A stretch of DNA of 64,000 bases. It comes from Paenibacillus sp. L3-i20 (GTDB lineage Bacteria > Bacillota > Bacilli > Paenibacillales > Paenibacillaceae). The notes beneath the pieces are model-generated. The model did not search any database. It had not been told where the DNA came from and saw only the letters and a list, made by a program, of their open reading frames with translations. The stretch covers positions 1,430,975-1,494,974 of the forward strand of contig NZ_BQME02000001.1 in NCBI RefSeq assembly GCF_022180385.2, given 5' to 3'. The translations under genes were made by a program, and so were the position numbers. Positions 11,054 through 20,647 of the stretch are shown here, in pieces (position 1 is the first letter of the stretch; the number at the start of each line of letters is the position of its first letter).

Positions 11054-12010
11054 TTATGCGTAATGACAAGCAGCCAAGTGACCTCTGCCAATATCAACTA
11101 GCTTAGGCTCATCGGTCTTGCACTTATCTGTTGCGATCGGACAACGAGTGTGGAACTGACAACCCTTCGGCGGGTTGATTGGGCTTGGTAGATCACCCTT
11201 CAGAACGATACGCTCGCGCGTTGCTTCAACTTCTGGATCCGGAATTGGAATTGCGGACAGAAGAGCTCGTGTATACGGATGACGCGGATTGTCATAAAGC
11301 TCACTGCTCTCAGCTAGCTCAACAATTTTACCCAAGTACATAACCGCAACGCGATCACTTATATGCTTAACCATCGAAAGGTCATGCGCAATGAACAGGT
11401 AAGTTAAACCCATACGTTTCTGCAAGTCCTTCATCAAGTTTACAACTTGTGCTTGGATGGACACGTCTAGTGCAGAGATCGGCTCATCGGCAATGATGAA
11501 CTTCGGATCAACTGCAAGCGCACGGGCAATACCGATACGTTGACGTTGACCGCCAGAAAATTCATGCGGATAACGAGTAGCATGCTCTGGATTCAAGTTA
11601 ACAAGATCTAGCAAGTCTTCTACCTTGCGCTTGCGCTCAGCACGACTTCCTGCCAAATTATGAATATCTAGTGATTCTCCGATAATATCGGTTACTGTCA
11701 TACGCGGGTTAAGTGATGCGTATGGATCTTGGAAAATCATTTGCATGTTGCGGCGCAAACCTTTAAGCTCTGCACCTTTCAACTTGTAAATATCTTTTCC
11801 ATCAAACGTAACGCCACCGCTAGTTGGCTCATATAAACGTAGAATCGTACGTCCAGCTGTCGATTTACCACAACCAGATTCCCCTACGACACCAACCGTT
11901 TCACCACGACCAATATCAAAAGATATTTCGTTGACAGCTTTTAGTATATTGCCTTTGCCCAAGTTAAAAAACTTGCGCAAGTCATTGACTTGAACTAATG
12001 GGGAGCTCAT
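11054..12010 (-). CDS. oppF: Oligopeptide ABC transporter ATP-binding protein OppF
   Basis: 318 aa ATPase that with OppD powers peptide import. Walker A is GESGCGKST near residue 43, the signature is [15 protein letters not shown], and Walker B ends FIIADEPIS. The C-terminal oligo/dipeptide extension contains the cysteine-rich segment [14 protein letters not shown] and a last Cys in AACHYA. The ATG overlaps the oppD stop by 4 bp. Substrate preference (di- or oligopeptide) cannot be told from the ATPase. Confidence 0.93.
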   Translation of the reverse strand: MSSPLVQVNDLRKFFNLGKGNILKAVNEISFDIGRGETVGVVGESGCGKSTAGRTILRLYEPTSGGVTFDGKDIYKLKGAELKGLRRNMQMIFQDPYASLNPRMTVTDIIGESLDIHNLAGSRAERKRKVEDLLDLVNLNPEHATRYPHEFSGGQRQRIGIARALAVDPKFIIADEPISALDVSIQAQVVNLMKDLQKRMGLTYLFIAHDLSMVKHISDRVAVMYLGKIVELAESSELYDNPRHPYTRALLSAIPIPDPEVEATRERIVLKGDLPSPINPPKGCQFHTRCPIATDKCKTDEPKLVDIGRGHLAACHYA

Positions 12011-13008
12011 ACCGGCACCTCCCGTTTAGCATAAGGATGCAACATCCAGCAAGCAGCTGCATGAGAATCGCTGTCTTTAATTGCATGAAGATTAGGATCA
12101 TTATCGACACAAACTTTCATTGCCTCGTCACAACGCGCACAGAAGCTGCAACCAGTTGGCGGCTTAATTAAGTCTGGCGGTGTACCAGGAATCGGTATAA
12201 GCGGCTCATCCTTCTTCTGGTCAAGACGCGGTAAAGAGCGTAGTAGACCACGTGTATAAGGATGCTGCGGGTTTTTGAAAATCTCCCACTTTGTACCTGT
12301 TTCAACGATACGGCCTGCGTACATAACAATAACTCGATCACATGCATCTGCTACAACCCCAAGATCATGGGTAATCAAAATAATTGAAGTACCCATCTTT
12401 TCTTGAAGATCTTTCATTACACGCATAATTTGTGCTTGAATCGTCACGTCAAGTGCCGTCGTTGGCTCATCCGCAATCAATAGAGCAGGATTACAAGCAA
12501 GGGCAATTGCGATCATAACACGCTGACGCATACCGCCTGAGAATTGATGTGGGTATTGCTTAACACGTTGATCCGGGTTTGGAATACCTACCAAATTCAA
12601 CATTTCAATTGCTCTGGCCATAGCATCTGATTTACTTACATTTTGATGCTTGATAAGACCTTCTATAATTTGAGCACCTACTGTAAGAGTAGGGTTCAAG
12701 GATGTCATTGGATCTTGGAAGATCATGCCCATCTTGTTTCCGCGAACATTCTGCATCTCTTTCTCCGACAAAGAGAGAAGTTCCTGACCGTCAAACTTTA
12801 CAGAACCATTTTTGATTCTGCTCGGTGGTGAAGGGTTTAATCGCATAATGGATTGAGCGGTAACACTCTTACCCGATCCTGACTCACCAACAATCGCAAC
12901 TGACTCACCTTTCTTGACATCAAAGCTGATATCACGAATGGCTTGTACCTCTCCACCGTATACGTCAAAAGACACGCTTAAATTTTTTACTTCCAGTAAG
13001 GTCTTCAT
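12007..13008 (-). CDS. oppD: Oligopeptide ABC transporter ATP-binding protein OppD
   Basis: 333 aa ATPase partner of OppF. Walker [10 protein letters not shown], signature [15 protein letters not shown], Walker [14 protein letters not shown]. The C-terminal extension has four cysteines in [14 protein letters not shown]; related Dpp/Opp ATPases hold an iron-sulfur cluster here, which is inference for this protein. The frame opens at TTG 13014, but AGGAGG nine nt before ATG 13008 supports the ATG. Confidence 0.93.
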   Translation of the reverse strand: MKTLLEVKNLSVSFDVYGGEVQAIRDISFDVKKGESVAIVGESGSGKSVTAQSIMRLNPSPPSRIKNGSVKFDGQELLSLSEKEMQNVRGNKMGMIFQDPMTSLNPTLTVGAQIIEGLIKHQNVSKSDAMARAIEMLNLVGIPNPDQRVKQYPHQFSGGMRQRVMIAIALACNPALLIADEPTTALDVTIQAQIMRVMKDLQEKMGTSIILITHDLGVVADACDRVIVMYAGRIVETGTKWEIFKNPQHPYTRGLLRSLPRLDQKKDEPLIPIPGTPPDLIKPPTGCSFCARCDEAMKVCVDNDPNLHAIKDSDSHAAACWMLHPYAKREVPV

Positions 13009-13040
13009 TGGCAATGACCTCCTCTCAGCTAGGCTGATTA

Positions 13041-13985
13041 TTATTTTTTCAGCTTCGGATCGAATGCATCGCGCAGTCCATCGCCGAAGACGTTAAAGGC
13101 AAAGATTGTTAAGCTCAAGAAGAACGCTGGGAAGAACAAACGCCACCAATGGTCAGCCAAAATACCTGCCACACCATCATCAATCATCGTACCCCATGAT
13201 GCGATTGGTGACTGAACACCAAGGCCAAGGAAGCTCAAGAATGCTTCTGTAAAGATTGCACTTGGAATCGTTAGCGTCAATGTAACAAGAATAGGACCCA
13301 TTGCATTTGGAATCAAATGGCGGAAAATAATGCGCATAGCGCCAGCACCCAATGATTTTGATGCTAGTGCGTACTCTTGATTTTTCAGTTGCATAACTTG
13401 TCCACGTACAATCCAAGCCATATTGATCCAGCCTGTAATAGACATCGCAACAATAATAGTCGTTATACTTGGTTCCATAACAACAAGCAATAGAATAACA
13501 ACAAGCAAGTAAGGAATGGAGTTAAGAATTTCAGAGAAGCGGTTCATAACCTCATCCACTTTACCGCCATAATAACCCATAATACCGCCGTAAATAATAC
13601 CAATGATCAAGTCAATTAGTGCTGCAACTACACCGACAAACAGTGATACTTGAGCACCTTTCCATACTCTTTCGAACATATCACGTCCAAGATCATCTGT
13701 ACCAAACCAATGTGTAGAACTTGGCGGTAGATTTGTTTTTGACAAATCATTCGTAAAATGATCAAACGGCCAAATGAGCGGCATGAAAATTGCCACAAGA
13801 ATCATAGCTACAATAATCCAGAAACCGGCCATAGCCATCTTATTACTCAGTAATCGTATGCGGATGTCTTGCCAAGCAGTCAAACTTGCACGACTTGCTC
13901 CGTCGACATCCAGTTTAGATCTATCAAGCTTCTGAAACATCTCTGGGGATAATGAATCAGAACGTTCTTTTTCTTTGTTAGACAT
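13041..13985 (-). CDS. oppC: Oligopeptide ABC transporter permease OppC
   Basis: 314 aa inner-membrane permease of the DppC/OppC family with an extended soluble N-terminus, TM1 (MAGFWIIVAMILVAIFMPL), the external segment HWFGTDDLGRDMFERV that is typical of OppC, and the EAA loop near residue 225 (ASKSLGAGAMRIIFRHLIPNA). Three bp after oppB. Pairs with OppB to form the channel. Confidence 0.93.
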   Translation of the reverse strand: MSNKEKERSDSLSPEMFQKLDRSKLDVDGASRASLTAWQDIRIRLLSNKMAMAGFWIIVAMILVAIFMPLIWPFDHFTNDLSKTNLPPSSTHWFGTDDLGRDMFERVWKGAQVSLFVGVVAALIDLIIGIIYGGIMGYYGGKVDEVMNRFSEILNSIPYLLVVILLLVVMEPSITTIIVAMSITGWINMAWIVRGQVMQLKNQEYALASKSLGAGAMRIIFRHLIPNAMGPILVTLTLTIPSAIFTEAFLSFLGLGVQSPIASWGTMIDDGVAGILADHWWRLFFPAFFLSLTIFAFNVFGDGLRDAFDPKLKK

Positions 13986-13988
13986 CGA

Positions 13989-14933
13989 TTATTTCCCCAC
14001 CTTTCCGCCGGTACGCATGCGCGGATCTACCAACACATAAGCAATGTCCGCCAACAATCGAGTCACCATTAGGATGATGGCGTAAAAAATGGTAATACCC
14101 ATAATTAACGGATAATCACGATCTATAACACTCGAAACAAAGTGCTTTCCGATACCCGGAATAGAGAAAATTTTCTCAACGACAACAGACCCTGTAATAA
14201 TACCTGCAGTCATATAACCTAAATAGGTTACAACAGGAAGCATCGAATTTCGAAGAGCATGTTTCACTACGATAACGTATCCGGAAAGACCTTTGGATTT
14301 GGCAGTTTTAATGAAATCAGCGCTTAGCACTTCAATCATGGTCGATCTTAATAGTCTAGCAATAAAAGCGATAGGACCAGCAGATAATGCAATTGTAGGT
14401 AATACATAATCAAGTGGACCATTTAATCCTGCAACTTCAAACCAACCTAACTTTGTCGACAATAAATATTGCAAAACAGGAGCCATGACTATACTCGGAA
14501 TAGATAATCCAATTACTGCGATACTCATTGCAATGTTGTCAATCATTTTACGATGATACATAGCAGCCAGTATACCTAAAATACATCCTACAATGACGGA
14601 TGTTACAATTGCGGATAAACCTAACTTCAGGGATGGACCAAATGATTCTCTGATCATTTTGTCAACAGATTGGAACTTTTTCTTCATGGAAACACCCATG
14701 TCACCTTGAAGAAGGTTCTTTAAATAATTTCCATATTGAACAATCTTTGGCTTGTCTAACCCATAATATGCTTCCAAGTTTGCCTGAACGGCTGGACTCA
14801 GCGCCTTCTCCCCTTGGAACGGGCTTCCTGGAACGGAATTCATGAGTACAAACGTCGCCGACACTAACAGAAACAACGAAATTAACATCAAAACTATTTT
14901 GCCTAAAATGTAGCGGAGCACACGATCACCCAC
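13989..14933 (-). CDS. oppB: Oligopeptide ABC transporter permease OppB
   Basis: 314 aa permease, starting LRYILGKIVLMLISLFLL and ending DIAYVLVDPRMR, both hallmarks of DppB/OppB. The EAA-type loop is AKSKGLSGYVIVVKHALRNS. The start is uncertain: GTG 14933 opens the frame, but GTG 14921 would give the usual short N-terminus; neither has a strong Shine-Dalgarno, which fits reduced expression relative to oppA. A 16-bp stem-loop separates it from oppA. Confidence 0.92.
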   Translation of the reverse strand: MGDRVLRYILGKIVLMLISLFLLVSATFVLMNSVPGSPFQGEKALSPAVQANLEAYYGLDKPKIVQYGNYLKNLLQGDMGVSMKKKFQSVDKMIRESFGPSLKLGLSAIVTSVIVGCILGILAAMYHRKMIDNIAMSIAVIGLSIPSIVMAPVLQYLLSTKLGWFEVAGLNGPLDYVLPTIALSAGPIAFIARLLRSTMIEVLSADFIKTAKSKGLSGYVIVVKHALRNSMLPVVTYLGYMTAGIITGSVVVEKIFSIPGIGKHFVSSVIDRDYPLIMGITIFYAIILMVTRLLADIAYVLVDPRMRTGGKVGK

Positions 14934-14959
14934 TCTCTCACAATCTTTATTTGCATTTG

Positions 14960-14996
14960 AAAAGGGTATATATAGAGTGACTATATATACCCTTTT
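14960..14996 (-). other. 16-bp stem-loop between oppA and oppB
   Basis: Perfect inverted repeat, 14960-14975 paired with 14981-14996, loop of 5 nt. On the minus strand the 3' arm ends CCCTTTT then CAAATG, a partial T-run. Similar elements after binding-protein genes cause partial termination or protect the upstream mRNA, so oppA is made in excess over the permeases; that role here is inference. Confidence 0.7.
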
Positions 14997-15044
14997 GTTA
15001 CTACGTTACTCTAGGTTAGTCGCTTTAAATGAAAATGGAGTGGC

Positions 15045-16727
15045 TTATTCTTTGCTTCCATGTGTCCAGTCAAGGTGACCAGCATAGTTGGAACCAACAT
15101 TTTTGAAGCCTGGTTTAAGCATTGTTACAGTTGTGTAGTAGTAAACTGGCAATACAGCCATATCATCAGCGATAGCGATTTTCTCTGCATCAGCCATCAT
15201 CTTAATGCTTGCTGCAGCATCAGTAGCTACAAGGGAGCCATCAAGAAGCTCTTCAACTTTTTTGTTGTTGTAATTACCATCGTTGTTACCAGATTTCGGG
15301 TGAATCAAGTCATACGTGAAGTTAATTGGGTGGTTGATGTCCGCGCCCCAACCTGCACGTGAAATATCAAATTGACCAGCATTTCTAGTTTCTAGGAAAG
15401 TACCCCACTCTTGGTTGTTAAGTTTAATTTCGATACCAAGATTTTTACGCCACATGTCAACTACTGCTTCAGCCAATTTCTTATGGCCTTCACTTGTGTT
15501 GTAAAGAAGCGTTACTTCAGGGAATGCAGCTAGACCTTTTTCAGCCAAACCTTCTTTAAGAAGCACTTTAGCTTGTTCTACTTCTTCTTTGAAGTAGTCT
15601 GTATCAGGGAATACATCACGGAATAGCTTGCCTTCAGGACCTGCGATGCTTGGAGGTACTAGACCGAATGCAGGTTTTTGTTTCGCTTGTGTTACATTAT
15701 CGATCAAAGATTGACGATCGATGGACATTGCCAATGCTTTACGGATCTTAGCATTGTCGAAAGGTTCTTTTGATGTATTGAACAAGTAGTAGTAAGTTGA
15801 AGCAATGTCAGTTACTGTACCTGTTTTCTCATCAAGAACTTTCTTTGTTAGATCTGTAGGCACTTGGCCAGCTTGAGCGCCGATCCAGTCAATTTTGTTC
15901 GTTTCATACAATTGGTATACCGTTGAATCTTCTTCAACAAGGGAAATTGTTACTTTAGTAAAGTGAATATCTTTTGCACCATGGTAAGTAGGGTTTTTCT
16001 CAAGAATCAATTTGTCAGCATGCAACCATTCTTTCAAGATGAAAGGACCGTTGGATACGATTGTTGCTGCTTCTGCAGCCCAGTTAGCTTTACCTTCAAC
16101 TGAACCAGGATGAACTGGCAAGTATGTGTAATGAGCTAAAAGACTTGGGAAGTAAGTTACTGGCGTGTACAATTTCACTTCAAGAGTAGTGTCGTTGATT
16201 GCTTTAACACCAACTTCGTCAGCAGTACCTTTACCAGAGTTGTACTTCTCACCGTTCTCTAGGTAGAACAGCATGTATGCATATGGTGAAGCTGTTTCTG
16301 GTTTCAAAGCACGTTTCCAAGCATATTCAAAATCTTTTGCAGTTACAGCGTCGCCGTTGCTCCATTTAGCATCGTCACGAAGTGTAAATGTGTATGTTTT
16401 GCCGTCTTCGGAAACTTTAATGTCTTTTGCAATTGCATTTTCAGGCTCACCTTTTGTGTTCAAGCGAGTAAGACCTTCATATAGACCTTCAGCAACAATA
16501 CTGGATTGAGCATCTTGCATCAAAGCTGGGTCTAAACTTGGCGGCTCACTTGCAAGTGTGAAACGGAATTCTTGAGGCTTCGTGTTCGCTTCCTCGGTAG
16601 CAGTTCCGCCTTCTTTAGCCGGTTCTTTTTCTTTGTTACCCGTACAAGCGGACAACAACATACTGAAAGCGATTACTAGGACTAGCATGAAGTGCACTGG
16701 CTTTTTGAAATTTTTCTTCACCAACAT
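15045..16727 (-). CDS. oppA: Peptide-binding lipoprotein OppA
   Basis: Extracytoplasmic solute-binding lipoprotein of family 5, about 560 aa. Signal peptide VKKNFKKPVHFMLVLVIAFS then lipobox LLSAC, so the mature protein is lipid-anchored at Cys. Family 5 motifs include FTLRDDAKWSNGDAVTAKDF and the sequence RQSLIDNVTQ. The frame opens to 16805, but GGGAG lies just before ATG 16727 and GTG 16721; either is plausible. Peptides are handed to OppBC. Size and residues fit OppA/DppE; the exact ligand is not predictable. Confidence 0.93.
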   Translation of the reverse strand: MLVKKNFKKPVHFMLVLVIAFSMLLSACTGNKEKEPAKEGGTATEEANTKPQEFRFTLASEPPSLDPALMQDAQSSIVAEGLYEGLTRLNTKGEPENAIAKDIKVSEDGKTYTFTLRDDAKWSNGDAVTAKDFEYAWKRALKPETASPYAYMLFYLENGEKYNSGKGTADEVGVKAINDTTLEVKLYTPVTYFPSLLAHYTYLPVHPGSVEGKANWAAEAATIVSNGPFILKEWLHADKLILEKNPTYHGAKDIHFTKVTISLVEEDSTVYQLYETNKIDWIGAQAGQVPTDLTKKVLDEKTGTVTDIASTYYYLFNTSKEPFDNAKIRKALAMSIDRQSLIDNVTQAKQKPAFGLVPPSIAGPEGKLFRDVFPDTDYFKEEVEQAKVLLKEGLAEKGLAAFPEVTLLYNTSEGHKKLAEAVVDMWRKNLGIEIKLNNQEWGTFLETRNAGQFDISRAGWGADINHPINFTYDLIHPKSGNNDGNYNNKKVEELLDGSLVATDAAASIKMMADAEKIAIADDMAVLPVYYYTTVTMLKPGFKNVGSNYAGHLDWTHGSKE

Positions 16728-16842
16728 CAACTCCCACTTTCTATATAATTTTGTTAAAACCAACAGTAATAAGACCCTTACAAATATTATAACGCAATGT
16801 AACAAAAATTAACATGAAAATTATATATATATGACGATTAAC

Positions 16843-16872
16843 AATATACAACTTCAATTGAACAATTGTCAA
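16843..16872 (-). promoter_or_regulatory. Sigma-A type promoter of oppA
   Basis: Minus strand TTGACA (16867-16872), 18-nt spacer, TATATT (16843-16848), about 115 bp before the oppA start. Confidence 0.65.
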
Positions 16873-17246
16873 CTGAATTGTTGCCCGAAAATGTTTCCAA
16901 CCAACGGTTTTACTTTGTCCCGTTCGCTATAATTTATGTACTACATTTCCATCATTTTTGATTCTTATTTACTTTATTACATTAACACGGATAAGCATTA
17001 CCACTTGCTCGTATCACCTCATTCTTGTGATAAAATTAACCCCCAATCTAAAAGGAATCCTTGATCAGAGTGACGTGTTAAACCAAAAAAGTTATATTAT
17101 TTCTTCTATCTAATAGACTATTTCTGTACCTTAAAAATGAGAACAATCCCCTCTTCAAAGCGACTGTATTTTGACAATTTTCAGAACATTCACAGCGCCA
17201 ATTATGTAATATTAATCCATAAAAGTTTTTAAATGTTCACATGAAA
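16873..17246. other. AT-rich intergenic stretch upstream of oppA
   Basis: About 370 bp without a convincing gene. Besides the oppA promoter at its left edge and the glyA terminator at its right edge, no further conserved element was recognised; it may hold operator sites for opp regulators such as CodY-like proteins, but no clear box was seen. Confidence 0.5.
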
Positions 17247-17249
17247 TAA

Positions 17250-17282
17250 AAAAACACCGCATTGGCTAATATGCCAATGCGG
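17250..17282 (-). terminator. Intrinsic terminator of the rpiB-ywlG-glyA operon
   Basis: 10-bp stem CCGCATTGGC/GCCAATGCGG (17257-17266 with 17273-17282), followed on the minus strand by TG and a T-run, 15 bp after the glyA stop. Confidence 0.88.
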
Positions 17283-17297
17283 CGCTACTAAGAATGA

Positions 17298-18545
17298 TTA
17301 ATAAGTCATAGTCGGATAAAGAGGGAATTGCGATGTCAAATTACGAACCATACCATTTGCCTTTTCCAATACGGCAGTATCTTCGGGATTTTTCAATACA
17401 AGAGCAATAACCTCAGCAATAACCTTCATAGCTTCTTCATTCATTCCACGTGCTGTAGCCGCAGGAGTACCTAGTCGAATACCGCTAGTGACAAACGGGC
17501 TCGTAGGATCGAACGGAATCGCATTTTTATTAACTGTAATACCAACCTGGTCAAGTACATGTTCAGCAACTTTACCTGTAATGTTCAAGTTACGAGTATC
17601 TATCAACATAAGGTGGTTATCCGTACCGCCAGAAACGATGTTAATACCTCTAGCAACTAACTCTTCAGATAGAACCTTTGCATTTTTCACTACATTTTGA
17701 GCATATTCCTTAAATTCTGGTTGAAGTGCCTCACCAAAAGCAACAGCTTTTGCCGCTATGATATGCATAAGCGGTCCACCCTGAGAACCAGGGAAAACTG
17801 CCTTATCGATAGCTGCAGCCCATGCTTTACGACAAAGAATCATACCGCCGCGAGGACCACGAAGCGTCTTATGAGTAGTCGTAGTAACAAAATGTGCATA
17901 TGGTACCGGACTTGGATGCAATCCAGCAGCAACAAGTCCTGCGATATGCGCCATGTCAACAAAGAATAGAGCTCCAATTTCATTTGCGATTTGGCCTAGT
18001 TTTTCAAAATCGATAACACGCGGGTACGCACTAGCCCCTGCAACGATCATACGAGGACGGTGTTTGAATGCTAGCTTACGAACTTCTTCATAATCAATTG
18101 TGAAAGAATCTTCTTGCACGCCATAAGCTACAAAGTTGTACAACAAACCAGATGCATTAACAGGGCTGCCGTGAGTTAAATGGCCGCCATGAGCAAGATT
18201 CATACCAAGAACAGTATCACCAGGCTTAAGCGCAGCGAGATATACAGCCATGTTGGCTTGAGCGCCGGAATGTGGTTGCACATTGGCATGCTCAGCACCG
18301 AAAAGTTCTTTTGCACGATCACGCGCAATGTCTTCTACGATATCAACATGCTCGCAACCGCCATAATAACGTTTGCCAGGATAACCTTCTGCATATTTGT
18401 TCGTCAAAACCGAACCCATTGCCTCCAGCACTGCTTCGCTTACGATATTTTCGGAAGCGATTAGCTCAATGTTGTCACGTTGACGATCAAGCTCAAGTCC
18501 TAATGCCTTTAATACCTCGGGATCTTGCTTACGTAAATGTTCCAT
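17298..18545 (-). CDS. glyA: Serine hydroxymethyltransferase
   Basis: PLP enzyme converting serine plus tetrahydrofolate to glycine plus 5,10-methylene-THF, the main source of one-carbon units. 415 aa, the normal length. N-terminus [13 protein letters not shown], and the PLP lysine in [13 protein letters not shown]. Strong Shine-Dalgarno AAGGAGGAATTTGAG before ATG. It is the last gene of an operon with rpiB and ywlG whose leader carries a ZTP riboswitch, which ties its expression to 10-formyl-THF shortage. Confidence 0.97.
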   Translation of the reverse strand: MEHLRKQDPEVLKALGLELDRQRDNIELIASENIVSEAVLEAMGSVLTNKYAEGYPGKRYYGGCEHVDIVEDIARDRAKELFGAEHANVQPHSGAQANMAVYLAALKPGDTVLGMNLAHGGHLTHGSPVNASGLLYNFVAYGVQEDSFTIDYEEVRKLAFKHRPRMIVAGASAYPRVIDFEKLGQIANEIGALFFVDMAHIAGLVAAGLHPSPVPYAHFVTTTTHKTLRGPRGGMILCRKAWAAAIDKAVFPGSQGGPLMHIIAAKAVAFGEALQPEFKEYAQNVVKNAKVLSEELVARGINIVSGGTDNHLMLIDTRNLNITGKVAEHVLDQVGITVNKNAIPFDPTSPFVTSGIRLGTPAATARGMNEEAMKVIAEVIALVLKNPEDTAVLEKANGMVRNLTSQFPLYPTMTY

Positions 18546-18615
18546 CTCAAATTCCTCCTTGTATGTTAGTGCAGCTGCCGATTGAAAATGTAATCGGCTT
18601 GGCTTGCAGAATAAA

Positions 18616-19221
18616 CTATTCGCAATGAAAAGAAGCTTGCTCTGGGTTTAACCTTTGCTCAGCATCATAAACAGCCCTTGCCCCGCCAATTAACTTAGGT
18701 CTAGTAATCGCCATAGTTACATGTGCTGCTCCAATCGTTCGAATAGACGGCCTAACGGGAACAGCAACCGGTCTCAGATGCATTCCAATAAAGGTGTCAC
18801 CAATGTCAATGCCAGCATGCGCTTGTATCGCTTCGACTAAACACGGTTCAGCTAATTTGCCATAGGCATATGCAGCCATTGATCCGCCTGCCTTTGGCAC
18901 CGGAATGGCTTGAACAATCTGAAGTCCGAAACGCATTGCTGCAGATTCCTCAATAACAAGTGCTCGATTTAGATGCTCACAGCACTGAAAGACTGGAATG
19001 AAAGGCGTAACGATGCGAACAGCTTCAATCCCTTTATAAATAGAAGCTGCTGCTTCCACCACACCCGCCGTTCCGATTCGATGTCCAAGAACTTCGCTCG
19101 TACTGGCGCCTATGACAAGCAATTGCCCATCCTTCAGCTTCCCAGCTTCCACAAGCTCTCGCACAATAGTTTCTACCTGAATCGCAATGTCTTTAAGTAG
19201 ATCTTCCTGATGCTCGCTCAT
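18616..19221 (-). CDS. ywlG: DUF436/TIGR01440 family protein (YwlG-like)
   Basis: 201 aa conserved protein of unknown function that sits between rpiB and glyA here as in Bacillus. Recognisable segments are [20 protein letters not shown] and [20 protein letters not shown]. No transmembrane segment or known catalytic motif. ATG 19221 has AAGGAGG 10 nt upstream; the longer frame from 19242 lacks a site. Conserved linkage with glyA suggests a link to one-carbon or wall metabolism, but no function is established to my knowledge. Confidence 0.9.
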   Translation of the reverse strand: MSEHQEDLLKDIAIQVETIVRELVEAGKLKDGQLLVIGASTSEVLGHRIGTAGVVEAAASIYKGIEAVRIVTPFIPVFQCCEHLNRALVIEESAAMRFGLQIVQAIPVPKAGGSMAAYAYGKLAEPCLVEAIQAHAGIDIGDTFIGMHLRPVAVPVRPSIRTIGAAHVTMAITRPKLIGGARAVYDAEQRLNPEQASFHCE

Positions 19222-19263
19222 GCAATGACATCCTCCTTCCACTACCAGAACAAAAACTTAAGG

Positions 19264-19716
19264 TTAAACGGTGAATTGCTTCTCTATTTGCTTCACTTTG
19301 TTCAAACGTCCTACATGACGTTCGCCGTTCGAGAATGGTGTTTCGAGCCATATTCTCACGATTTCTTGAGCAACACCTGGGCCAATTACACGTTCTCCCA
19401 TTGCTAGAACATTCGTATCATTATGCTCACGTGTAGCTTGAGCGGAGAACATGTCATTAACCAATGCACATCGAACCCCAGGAACCTTGTTAGCAGCAAT
19501 CGACATGCCGATTCCAGTACCGCAAATCAATATGCCCCGATCAACCTTACCACCAGCTACTAGTTCACCCACAGGAAGTGCGTAATCCGGATAATCAACG
19601 GATTGCTCACATGTACAGCCTACATCCTCAACCTCATGACCAAGCGATTGAATAAAAGGAACAATCAGATTTTTTAGTTGGTAGCCTCCATGGTCAGCAC
19701 CTATTGCAATTTTCAA
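19264..19716 (-). CDS. rpiB: Ribose-5-phosphate isomerase B
   Basis: Interconverts ribulose-5-P and ribose-5-P (or allose-6-P type sugars). 150 aa when started at TTG 19716, matching the family; AAAGGG lies 8 nt before this TTG, and the longer open frame to 19785 would add a non-homologous tail. N-terminus KIAIGADHGGYQLK, active-site segment ICGTGIGMSIAANK with the catalytic Cys. First gene after the ZTP riboswitch. Confidence 0.95.
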   Translation of the reverse strand: MKIAIGADHGGYQLKNLIVPFIQSLGHEVEDVGCTCEQSVDYPDYALPVGELVAGGKVDRGILICGTGIGMSIAANKVPGVRCALVNDMFSAQATREHNDTNVLAMGERVIGPGVAQEIVRIWLETPFSNGERHVGRLNKVKQIEKQFTV

Positions 19717-19859
19717 ACGAAACACCCTTTCTGCTTGAGTTATAGTTAGCATAAACGACTGTCGCCGTCCTTGAGAGCGTAGCATCAGGAAATAAAAACC
19801 TATAATAAACTGCTACAAACCTTGTATTGCTAGTATACCTCGTTCCGCAAAAAAAGACG

Positions 19860-19898
19860 AAAAAAAGAGCAAGACATGCTAATTAGCATGCTGCTCTT
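19860..19898 (-). terminator. Terminator of the ZTP riboswitch expression platform
   Basis: Minus-strand hairpin AAGAGCAG-CATGCTAA / TTAGCATG-TCTTGCTCTT followed by a seven-T run (19860-19866). It begins immediately after the conserved CGCCTGGGC of the aptamer, so ligand binding can be coupled to termination. Confidence 0.85.
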
Positions 19899-19975
19899 TG
19901 CCCAGGCGACCGGCCGTATGTTCCGATGCTCCACCGTGGTTAGCCCACTTCCGTCGCCAGTTACACCGGATACCA
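19899..19975 (-). promoter_or_regulatory. ZTP/ZMP riboswitch (pfl motif) upstream of rpiB-ywlG-glyA
   Basis: The minus-strand leader contains the pfl-motif consensus blocks in order: AACTGGCG, a GTGG/CCAC hairpin, GGTGGAGC, and after a short variable part the hallmark CGCCTGGGC, followed at once by an intrinsic terminator. ZTP riboswitches sense ZTP/ZMP, which accumulate when 10-formyl-THF is low, and turn on folate and purine genes; glyA is one of their commonest targets, and it lies in this operon. Class assignment is from consensus by eye. Confidence 0.87.
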
Positions 19976-19989
19976 ATAATTATGTTTTT

Positions 19990-20018
19990 ATCATAGCTCA
20001 AAACGATATAATAATCAA
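19990..20018 (-). promoter_or_regulatory. Promoter of the ZTP-controlled operon
   Basis: Minus strand TTGATT (20013-20018), 17-nt spacer, TATGAT (19990-19995), placing the transcript start a few bases before the aptamer. Confidence 0.6.
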
Positions 20019-20036
20019 TCAGCAAACGTCCTGAGT

Positions 20037-20630
20037 TTAGCGCTTTGACAGCCTATCAAGCAATCCCTTTACAGCTTCTCCGATTTCGTTTGAACAACTT
20101 TCATATACCGATAACGTTCCACCGAATGGATCTGCAATGTCGAAGCTCGGAATGCGACGTTCAAGTTCCAGTAGACGTTGGCGCTCTTCAGAAGTTAGCT
20201 GCCCACCAAGAGCAAGTTTCATCTGCATTTCCGTATATAAACCTTCCAACTCTGAAATATCCTTTAGCACTCGCTCATCTTGATTGGCATATTCCTTTAA
20301 TGTAAATGTCTTGTCCACAGCCTCAGGATGCCAGTGAAGCAAGTCCCTCTTATGTCCCGAAGTCATCGTAAGAATCAAATCAGCCCAATTAACTGCTTCT
20401 GCCGTCATTGCTCTTGAAGTTCCAGTATGCTGGATTTCGCGATTGCGAAGCGTTGCTTGCGCATTTGCAGAGATGGGCAAGCCGTCTATCGTCGACACAC
20501 CAGCTGATCGAACCGCCACCGTTATGCCTCTTTGCATTGCTGATTGTCTTAGCATTGCTTCCGCCATTGGAGATCGGCAAGTGTTTCCTGTACATACGAA
20601 CAATATACGTTTCAACCCTTCATCTCCCAT
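20037..20630 (-). CDS. ywlE: Low-molecular-weight phosphatase, YwlE-like protein arginine phosphatase
   Basis: Member of the LMW-PTP fold with active site VCTGNTCRSPMAEAM. The Thr in CTGNTCRS (Ile in tyrosine phosphatases) is the known determinant of phospho-arginine specificity in Bacillus YwlE, so this probably reverses McsB arginine phosphorylation. At 192-197 aa it is longer than the ~150 aa YwlE; the extra residues lie around TEMQMKLALGGQLTSEE. The start is ATG 20630 or TTG 20615 (GGAG eight nt before the TTG). C-terminal IADPFGGTLSVYE supplies the catalytic Asp loop. Confidence 0.88.
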   Translation of the reverse strand: MGDEGLKRILFVCTGNTCRSPMAEAMLRQSAMQRGITVAVRSAGVSTIDGLPISANAQATLRNREIQHTGTSRAMTAEAVNWADLILTMTSGHKRDLLHWHPEAVDKTFTLKEYANQDERVLKDISELEGLYTEMQMKLALGGQLTSEERQRLLELERRIPSFDIADPFGGTLSVYESCSNEIGEAVKGLLDRLSKR

Positions 20631-20647
20631 CTACGACTAATATTGAG

